Source: Triparma columacea (taxonomy: Eukaryota > Sar > Bolidophyceae > Parmales > Triparmaceae). From it: a stretch of 45,879 nt of DNA. Within the stretch, counting starts at the first letter, position 1. Each line of letters opens with the position of its first letter. Where the stretch lies: positions 1 through 45,879 of the forward strand of contig BRYA01000487.1 of NCBI GenBank assembly GCA_030267965.1, written 5' to 3'. Below, piece after piece: positions 1-9,600 of this stretch. The notes under the pieces are model-generated. The model saw only the letters and a list, made by a program, of their open reading frames with translations, was not told where the DNA came from and did not search any database. Position numbers and translations under genes: made by a program.

Positions 1-69
1 CTAACCCTAACCCTAACCCTAACCCTAACCCTAACCCTAACCCTAACCCTAACCCTAACCCTAACCCTA
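1..69. repeat. Telomere, (CCCTAA)n
   Basis: About 11.5 perfect copies of the 6-base unit CTAACC start at base 1 and stop at 69. The C-rich strand reads 5'->3' on the plus strand, which is the orientation expected at the left end of a chromosome (TTAGGG on the outward 3' strand). Seen directly in the sequence. TTAGGG telomeres are known from animals, fungi, diatoms and other protists, so the unit alone does not identify the organism. Confidence 0.97.
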
Positions 70-292
70 TAATACCATTATACTCACAAACCACTTTCAC
101 ACTCCCACAATATATCTACTACTCTTCCAAATACTCTCAATCTTCTTTAAAAATCTTACAATACATCTACTACACTTTCATAATACTCACAAACCACGAT
201 AACATGCCCTCAATCACCTAAAACACTTCCGCACTAATCAAAACCATAACAAATGAAATCATTTCATCTTACAAATGTTGCTACCCTATTAG
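70..292. repeat. Subtelomeric A+T-rich spacer with a degenerate repeat of about 51 bases
   Basis: No gene is seen here. Near-identical words recur: a 15-base word containing ACTCACAAACCAC at 80 and 183 (103 apart), and ACAATATATCTACTAC at 107 matched by ACAATACATCTACTAC at 158 (51 apart). This suggests two or three decayed copies of a 51-52 base unit. The 3' end of the giant minus-strand gene is only 224 bases from the telomere repeat, so this stretch must also hold its 3' UTR and polyadenylation signal. Confidence 0.5.
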
Positions 293-3200
293 TCACTCCC
301 CATCCTCATCTTCCATCGGCTTTACACTGCTTACTTTATATCTCCCACCTCCATGCTCAACCCCTGTAATAGCTCTACCATCAGCGCCTTCAATACTTGC
401 TCTCCTAATGCTTGCTTTAAAAGCACCTGCTAGACCACCCTCAGCATCAGCGTCAACACTTGCTCTCCTTACACTCTCTCTTTTTCTAGCATCTCCATCT
501 TGTGGAATGTATTCAACTGGCACTCTTGCTTTATAGGCATCACTTAACCAAGGTGGGTTCTCCTCTTCCCATCTATCCCAGTTAGCCACTACCCAAGCTC
601 TTACATCCTCTTCAACTGATTTCCAGTGTTGCTTACTTGTATCAAAAGCTGCATCAGCTTTTACAGAATCGTTACCTTCTTTGAATTTCTTGACAGTCAA
701 GTCCTTTCCTCTTTCCAAACTGATGAAGGTGCCCCAGTAGGTGCTCATAATGCTCATGAAAAAGGCAGCAAAGCAAATTATAGTGATTGGTATAAATGTT
801 TTAACTACTTGCCATGCCAATTTAAGCCCCACTTCTACTACATCACCTCTTTCGGCCAGGACTATAGCTACTGGAAGACTTCCAATTGTCAATACAAGTC
901 CAAACATCCAATACATCCCTCCAACCTCATAAGGATGCCTAAACTGCACAATTGATGTAAAATCTGTGACTACCTTCACCAGTACTCTAGTTACAATGCT
1001 ACTCACTATTTCTGCGTTGCCACCAAAAGGCATCCAATACCAAAAGTCTCCTCTTAAGACCTTCACCAACAAGTATAAACCAAGATCAGCCCCAACATAG
1101 AGAGAGACCCATCTACCACCAAGTAGCCCTAACAAAACTATTGTCATGCACCTTATCACAAGCATACATGCGCTAAATAGCATCAGTGTTGTAAATACAA
1201 TCAATCTTTTGGCAGGATTTGCAGGCACATACCCATAGAAGTCAGGCACTAGTTCTCTCTTCACTGGGTCAGTGTCAAAATCATAACTTATTGTTGCAGA
1301 TGCATAGCCTGTTGTCAGTGCTGAAACTGAAATTGATACCCAAGCTGCGACGGCAACATCTCCATCGTTTGTTGCAATAGCCATAAGTTGGATGATTACT
1401 CCTGGTATGGCCTCAGCAAACATTTCTGCCATCTTCATTGCAGTCATCTCTGTCAAGGCGTCTGTTGCTCGTCCAGCCTCTTGTTTTTCTCCAGTTGCAA
1501 CCCTATAAGCATCAACAGCAGGCTTAAAGCCAATCAAAACAGGAAACCACTCCCTAACCACCCTCAACATCCCCAACTTCCTGTTTGATAACCAAACAAA
1601 AAGCATTTGTATCCCAATTGACACTGCCAAACTTGCCAGAGAAGCCTTGAAGTACCCATACTTCTCATCACTCCAAAACATGTACGTCACATACACATCA
1701 GTCACTAAATCAGTCATACTAGTGATAGCCCCAACAGTTACTCTTGCCTTCAACCCCCAAGGAACTTCCTCCAATAGCCTGTAGCTAATTGTCTCCAACA
1801 TAGGTCTGAACCATTCATATTCCTCGTCAAGCTCCTGTAGAGCAGAGAAATTTAATATGAATGCATCAACAGCAGCAACTGGCTGAGTATTAATAGCCAA
1901 GCTCCTTGCTAAAGACTCTCCAATCTCCCTCCCCTCCTTCTTCCCTACCTCTCCAGCCTTCCCCTTGACATTCCTCAGCCCATGCAATCTATTTTTCACA
2001 ATAGCTGCAAGCATTGGTATGACAAACTCGTACTTTTGAGCCACATCACTCAATATATCGCCATTTATGACAAATTTTCTTACAGAATGTTCTTTTGACA
2101 TTCTCTTCTTTCTAGACTTAACTGCATGTAACAGTTGTCTACCTAGCTCCTGTCCTATAAGTTTAGGATCTGAGATATCTTGTAAATTGTCTCTAAAGAC
2201 GGCTGGAGCTATTCTCACAACATCATCTCCAGTTCCATATCCAATGCTTTCTCGTCTAAGGTTTGCAACCAAAGCACCTCCCACGCCATTTTCTCCATCA
2301 AGATCAGCACTTGCACGCCTGATACTCTCTCTTTGTCTTGATGTAGCTGAAGGAATGTATTCCACAGGCACTCGTGATTGTGTTGCTTCATCAAACCACT
2401 CTGGCTTCTCCTCCTCCCATCTATCCCAATTTGCCTCTACCCAAGCTTTTACTTCCTCTTCTATCGACTCCCAATGGTGCTTTGAGTTACTGAATATTGA
2501 ATCTGCCTTTAATGCATCATCAGCTGAATCTCTAAAGCGTTGTACTGTTAAGTCCTTTCCCCTTTGCAAACTGAAGAAGGTGCCAAAATACTTCCTCTCA
2601 GTACTCAAGAGAAAGATAAGAAAAGATACAAAAGCGAATGGTATAACTGATCCAGCTACTGCCCATGCCAATTTAAGTCTCTTGTCTGCAACATCTCCCT
2701 TTTCAGCTAGAATTATGGCAAATGGAAGACTTCCCAACGTCATCACAAATCCAAACATCCAATATATACCTCCAATCTCATTAGGGTGTCTAAACTGCAC
2801 AATTGAGGTAAAGTCTGTCACAACTTTTACCACCACTCTATTGACAATACTATTCACAACTTCTGTATTGCCACCAAGAGGCATCCAATACCAAAAGTCT
2901 CCTCTCAAGACCTTCACCAACAAATACAGAAGCATATCAGCACCAACATAGAGAGAGACCCATCTACCATCAAGGAGCCCTAACAAAACTATTGTCATGC
3001 ACCTTATCACAAGCATACATGCGCTAAAGAGCATCATTGCAACAAATATGATTGATCTCTTTGTGGGATTTGCAGGCACATACCCATAGAAGTCAGGCAC
3101 ATTTTCTCTATTCACTGGGTCAGTGTCCCAGTCATAACTAATAGTTGCAGATGAATAGCCTGTTGTCAATGCTGAAACTGAAATTGAGACCCAAGCTGCA

Positions 3201-3620
3201 TCTGCAATCTCTCCATCATCTGTTGCAATAGCCATAAGTTGAATAATCACTCCAGGTATGGCCTCAGCAAACATCTCAACCATTTTCATTGCAGTCAACT
3301 CTGTCATAGCATCAAGTGCTTGTCCAGCCTCTTGTTTTGCCCCCTTTGCAACCCTGTAAGCATCAACAGCAGGCTTAAAGCCAATCAAAATTGGAAAGCA
3401 CTCCCTAAGCACCCTTAACATCCCCAACTTCTTGTTTTGTACCCAAACCAAAAGCATTTGTATCCCAATTGACACTAACAAACTTGCCAATGATGCCTTA
3501 AAGTATCCGTACTTCTTATCACTCCAAAACATATACGTCACATACACATCAGTGAGCAAATCAAACATGGATGTAACAGCACCAACAGTAACTCTCCATA
3601 ACATACCCCACGGAGCCATT
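293..3620 (-). repeat. In-gene tandem duplication of the membrane module, about 1.85 kb
   Basis: Two adjacent blocks of the last exon match at both DNA and protein level with a constant offset of about 1850 bases. TSMTDLVTDVY (about 1700) pairs with TSMFDLLTDVY (about 3550); DFYGYVPANP (about 1230) pairs with the same word at about 3080; the RESVRRAS tail (about 470) pairs with RESIRRAS (about 2320). Much of the protein appears above 80% identical by eye, so the duplication looks younger than the split from the single-module gene at 43561-45447. Confidence 0.9.
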
Positions 3621-6600
3621 TTCACCACCCCCTTCCCAATCTCCACAAACATGCCCTCCATCCACGGAAACTCCTCAAACAGCTCCCCAACAGCCCTGTT
3701 CTGCAACCTCCACATATCTACTCCAGCCTCAATCACCTTCCTGCTCTTCAAACAAGGCATCAAATTGTTCCCAATCACCCTTGCTTCCTTCTCCTCCACA
3801 CACTCAAGCTTGGTAGACACTGAGCTGTTGGAGCTATACTCACAAAGCCTTGCCCTCTTCAGCAAAGTAACAAACCAAGGGTACTTCTTCACAACCTCTC
3901 TCAAAGCGACATTCTTGTTGCAAACCTCCTCAACATGTCTCTCTCTGTCCTTCCTTGAGTGTGCTCCTCCAAGTTGTCCTCCATCCCAAACCAAATCAGC
4001 ACCCAATGCCTCGCCAACTTGCTTAGACATCTCCTTTAAGGGGACAAGGTCAATAAAGTAGCGTTCTGCTTCAGCAGCTTCATCTAGGTGCCTCTCCAGA
4101 GTTGATCTTGTTGCCTTCACACTCAAGCTTTCCCCAAGCTCTACCTTGGTGACAAATTCTACCTTGGTTGCCTTCTCTCCCCTCTTTGTGAACTTTATTG
4201 CGACTTCTTCAGATGCCCTTTGTGCAGTAGATCTCTGACTGTTCCTTACAGCATTTCTTCTCTCCCTGTTAGGGTTAGGGTGAACCCTAACCTCTTTCTT
4301 TATTGGCTCCATTATAATCACAATAGTATTTTCATCCATCTTGTGCAGCTTCATCACATTCAAGAACTCCCTATCTCTATTTTTGACACCATGTTGTGAT
4401 TCCAACTTCTGCCTTCTCCTTACAACCACTTCCCATTCTCCCTTCTTCTCCTCAACAACCCTCTCAACGTCTCCTGTTGTTTCTTGATGGACTCTGCTCT
4501 CAAAGTCCCAGAAGTAGGCAGCACATTCCTCCAAACCTGCTCTAACTGTCACTGTTGTCTTTCCCCATCCCTTTCCCTTGTCTTCCACCTTAATCCAGGT
4601 ATCTGAAAGAGGGAATGCACCTTTAACCTTTTGCTTGCCTTCAAGCTCTAGAAAATTGGCATCAAATGTCTTAGTGGACATTTCTTTGATTTCACCTATT
4701 CCACTTATTATCTGGATCCTTGTTGAAGCATCAATGTCTCTGCTTCTGTCAAACTTCTTCCTCAAGTTTGAGACTTGTGCAAGAAACCTTGGTGCAATTT
4801 TGTTTATGATGGAAGAGTAGAAAACACCACCAAGATCTACCTTTGTTGTGAAAGTCGCTGATGTTTGTGGCACACCTCCAATAGGGTCAAGCGGCTCAAA
4901 TATCCATACTGTGTGTGCCTTCCCTAAAACATTCCCAGCCTTCACTGGAAAGTCTACATGAATATCCTCTGTGTCTGCAACATCAATGATAACTTTGCCA
5001 TCATCTTGCTTGCACCAGGTCACTTTACTCCTCCCATCACGCGGAACAAATCCAGGGATACCAAGATTCCTTGTTGTGATATAGTAGAGAGTGTGGAGGT
5101 TCACATTGATGGTTTTTAAGAAAGTGAGTCCCCATTTCTTTACATCATTTCTGAGCTCTCTGCTGTACAATAATGATATTTGTCTTGCAGCACACTCCTC
5201 CACACTCGCATCAACCACAGTAGTGGCAAAACCAGTCCCACTGCTTTCCCCATCAACATGAACTAGCTTCATCTTGACCCTCTCATCAGGACTCTTCAAA
5301 TCATCAAAATTCCTCCCCTCCTTGCATTTCTCATAAAACTCTTTCCCCTTCCTGATTGCCGCCTTCTCCTCATCTGTATAATCTTGAGTCTCATTCTTGA
5401 TGATGTTGGCAAGAGAGGCTAGTGCAGCTTTGTCAACTTCCTTGCTCTGATCAAAAGTTCTTGAAATGCTGTCTAAAATTTTCAGAGCTTTTGGCAAACT
5501 TTTGTCCAAAACGGATGTGGGAACAAATCCACCAAGGTCAAAGTACTGCTGCATTCTAATGTTACACTGAGGTATGCTCCCAACACTCTTTATGTTGGTT
5601 GCAGTGATAAGCAACTTTGAAGTTCCTCTCACCAGCTTTCTTGTATTTTCTCCGTAATCTGGGTCCCCGTCCACTGATATCCCTGCTACAGTGTAACTAC
5701 CATTTTCTTCCTTCCTCCAGACAAACTTGATCATAAAGTTGCGGTTGTTGAGAAGTTTTGGCATCTTCTTGATGAAGGCGACGAGCTTCTCGTTTATCCT
5801 ATTATCTGCCTTTTTAATCTCAAATCTTGCATGATTTCCCTCTTCCCTGTCAATTCGCGTCCTCTCCCTGCTGCAGTACTCAAAGAACCATGCAGCTGCC
5901 TCCTCCGCAGTGCAATCTGCTGTGCTTTCTCCTTGTCCAAGAGCAAGGCTCCTCTCTCCCTGTACCTGTTGCTGGTATTTGATCTTCATCTTCACTCCCT
6001 CGTAAGGTGACTTCAGAGGCCTCCATCCTCCTTTGCCCTCCCCACCAAAGAGCTTCTCCAACTCCCCAAAAACCTTCTTCTGGTCCTCCTCCAACTCAAA
6101 CCCTTCCCTCATTCTTTCCACCAAGGCCTCCCTGACCTCAGCATCAACCTTCTTCCCATTTCTCCTGAACTTCTCCTGTAACCTGTTGGCCTCAACAAGC
6201 TGATTCTTTGTAAGGTACTCAATTGCATTGTCCATCAATGTCTTTTGAAGAAGGCCAGTAAATTTCAGATCTACTGTTTGAACGCGTGTCACTCTGCAGA
6301 CATTTGGGGCAATCTCATTGAAAAAGTAGACACCTGTACTCTCTGCTAGCACAAATCCTTCCTTACTGAGGTCCTTGAAGCCTCCTCCAGGGTACTCTGT
6401 CAGTGGCACAAAAGCTAACATGTATGAAGTCCCTCCATTCTCAAGTTTGACTTCCTTCCAAGAGAACCAGGATTCAAAGAGACGGTCTTTTGCTGGGTTA
6501 GGTAAGTGAATTCCTTGGTGTTGATGGTGACTTCTAGTTCCATCAACATTCTGTCTAAAACCCCTAGGCAGATTGCCATTCTCTTTCAGATGGTCTCCTG

Positions 6601-9600
6601 CATAAGTGTATGTGTTGCCTAAACTTAGCTCAGCCAGCATACCCTCTGTTGACTTGTCCACAGTGACCCCAAAGGCTCCCCACACCTTGTCCCCCTGTCT
6701 CCACAGGAACTTGTCCACTCCCTCCTTCAATGTCCCCTTGACTCTCTTTCCCTTCTCATACAGCTCATTCTCCAACCCTCCAACTCCATCTAGCATGCTC
6801 TCCTCCTCAACTGTCAGTGGAGGTGGTCTTGGAATAACCTCCTCCACAAAGTGCTTCTTCCTCCTCTCATCAATAACCTCAGGATTGTGAAAGTTCTTCT
6901 CGATCTCCTCCACAAGGCTTTTGATTGACGCGTAAATGGTGTTGACGTCCCCCCTTTCCCCCCCCTCACTTGCCATTAGCCCAGATGGTTTGTTCCGTTT
7001 GACCATACCTTTAGTTTTCTGACGAAACAACCCTTTGCCTGGACTTGGTGAGCCTGGAGTTCCTGGCGCACTCCCCTCGACCTCCTCGACTTCCATCATT
7101 CCGACAAGAGTAAGCGCGGTTTGCCCATATTCGTAGCTCGCAAGCCTGAGCTCACCCTTGACCCTCGCTCTCAGCGCATTCGTGGAAGTCACAATCTTTA
7201 CAAGTTTCATCTTCGCCTTCTTCGGTAAGCTTTTCTCCTCCTCCGACTTTATCACTACGCACCGGCTGGAGCCTTGATTTCTCACGTGAATTCTTAGGAG
7301 ATACTCGACGACTGTTGTCCCCTTGTAATGCTGCCAAAGCACAATCCTTCCTCCCTCCCCACCCCCTCCCACATGAATAATCTCACGTCGGAACGCTCCC
7401 ACACTTGAACCAGCGAGGATGTAATCGAGGACACGCTCTTTCTCGTCGTGAACGACTACGCCGACGTTCGCTCTCTTACTATTCCAAGACTCCTCGATGA
7501 TTCCTTCAACGGCACCCCTCTCCACGAGCTTTCCCATCATGCTGTCATGAACCTTACCATTCTTCTCTTCCCTTAGAATGTCGGAGTCGCTTCCAAGACT
7601 GACTGCTTTCAACACATATCTGGCGTCCTCATGAGACGTTTCAGTTGCTGCGGATGGCGTTTGTAAGTCAATATGAAAAAGATATCCACGCGTGCCCCTC
7701 GATGCCGCATGCCATCGCCGCAGAAGTGCCCCATGCGGTCGCCACAGACGGAACCCACGCGGTCGCCGGGGACGGCACCCACGCGGTCGCCAGAGACGGA
7801 TCCCATGCGGTCGCCGCAGACCGGCGCGCACGGGCGTGCGCCATGGCCTCCGCCCGTCGAGCTTGACGCCGAGGGCCAGGCCCTCCGCAAATGGCTCCGC
7901 GCATTCCACACTCAGGCAGGGAGAAAAAACTACAAAGTTTCAACGCGCCCTCCCGCGACTCTCTCGCTCTCCCCTAGAGTATTAAAATGTGTTATTCCTT
8001 TCCCCGCTCTCAACGCACAACTCACCTTGTTCCGCGTCCTCGTGGCGGTTTTTGGAGTCTGCGGTAATGGCGATCGTGGTGTTTGTGAGTCAACATGAAA
8101 AGATTTCCATGCGTGCTCCTCGTTTCTGTGTAGCATATCAAGCGCCCCACGCAGTCGCCGGAGAAGCGTCCCATGCGGTCGCCGCAGAAGCATCCCATGC
8201 GGTCGCCGCAGAAGCGTCCCATGCGGTCGCCGCAGACGGAACCCACACGGTCGCCGGGGACGGATCCCATGCGGCGCCGGAGACGGATCCCATGCGGTCG
8301 CCGCAGACCGGCGCGCGTTTCTGTGTAGAATATCAAGGGTCTCCCCCCCTACAACCCCTTGAAACGAACTTACCTCGGTCTCGTCCAGCGTCCTCGTGAG
8401 AGCTTTTAGATTTAGAGACTGTGAAGGGGACAACACAACACATTGCAAAAGTGAGAAAAAAATACAGAGCTTCAACGCGTCCTCCCGCGACTCTCCCACT
8501 CTCTCCTAGAGTATTAATTTGTCCTTTCTCTCTTCCGGCTCTCAATGCACAACTCACCTCGTCCGGCGTCCTCGTGATCATTTTCAGAGTCTGTGGTAAT
8601 GGCGATCGTGGTGTTTGTGAGTCAACATGCAGAGATTTCAGCGCGTGCTCCTCGTTTCTGTGTAGCATATCAAGCGCCCCACGCGGTCGCCGGAGAAGCT
8701 TCCCATGCGGTCGCTGCAGAAGCGCCCCATGGCGGTCGCCGCAGAAGCGCCCAATGCGGTCGCCGCAGACGGAACCCACGCGGTCGCCGGAGACGGATTC
8801 CATGCGGTCGCCGCAGACCGGTGCACGCGCGCGTGCGCCGCGGCCCCGCCCATCGAGCTCGTTGCCGAGGGCCAGGCCCTCCGCGAACGGCTCCGCGCGT
8901 ACCACACTCAGGCAGTGAGAAAAAACTACAAAGTTTCAACGCGCCCTCCTGCGACTCTCCCACTCTCTCCTAGAGTATTAACATATATTTTTTCTTATCC
9001 GGCGCTCAACCATAACTCACCTCGTCCCGCGTCCTCGTGAGACATTTCAAGTGCTGCAGAGGAAACGACAAAGAGGGGGGAAAGTGAGTAAAATTTGCAA
9101 ACTTCATCTTGTCCTCCCACACATCTACCGCCCTCTCCTTGAGTATAAATATATTCTTTTTCTCCTCGAGCACTCGACGCTCACTCACCTCGTCTGGCTT
9201 CCCCATGATCATCTTCAGATTCTGCGGGTGTGGAAATGTTGATATTTTTGAGCTTTTTTTTATCATTTCATCAGGCTTCCCAACGACCTATCTTTTTCCC
9301 ACTGCACCACCGAATGGCATCCTTCTCATCTCACCCCCTACGCAAACTCACCTCGTCTGACGTCTCCATGAAGCCCATCAATATCAGCAGTTGCCCCAAG
9401 GTTGACAGCATAGTCATTTGCCTTAACGACATCAGCGGCAATTTCGTGGTCTTCGGTTGCGTCAGCATGCCCGACAATAGCAGACTGATCCGCGGCGGAA
9501 TCAGCGGCGGCGGCAAGAAGGACAGCAAGTTCAGTTGCAGCACTGACAATGTCAGTAGAGGTGCCATCGTGCGCAGTGCCCTTGACGGCGGCAACAAGGT

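Larger units (their letters stand above)
7610..9360 (-). repeat. Tandem array of intron + mini-exon units inside the giant gene
   Basis: Five mini-exons (9189-9221, 9021-9053, 8558-8590 and 8026-8058, each 33 bases; 8374-8418, 45 bases) sit between the end of the exon 10048-9352 and the start of the last exon (7647). Each follows a CAG and ends in a purine-rich stretch before GTGAG or GTAAG. All junctions are phase 1, so any number of units keeps the frame. Peptides in order: ESEDDHGEARR, ALEMSHEDAGR, DSENDHEDAGR, VSKSKSSHEDAGRDR, DSKNRHEDAEQ. The flanking exons carry the same repeat (DIDGLHGDVRR; ATETSHEDAR). Introns are of two sizes: 130-139 bases and 315-430 bases. Four introns share a related 105-base 5' part (7917-8025, 8450-8557, 8914-9020, 9082-9188). 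Confidence 0.88.

Noticed and set aside
2067..2951. 294-codon plus-strand ORF
   Set aside because: Antisense to the strongly conserved, duplicated membrane module of the giant gene.
7648..7909. N-terminal extension of the last exon of the giant gene (MECAEPF..., RRPHG repeats)
   Set aside because: It is read-through of an intron filled with the GC minisatellite. An acceptor at 7647 in the right phase follows five mini-exons, and the 11-residue repeat continues exactly at that junction.
7717..8825. Possible CRISPR-like array
   Set aside because: Repeats are directly adjacent without unique spacers, vary in length, lie in introns of a eukaryotic gene, and no cas genes are present.
7645..9040. 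Many overlapping ORFs of 60-190 codons on both strands
   Set aside because: They are by-products of a 24-base repeat without stops in several frames; none has a domain or consistent splice context.
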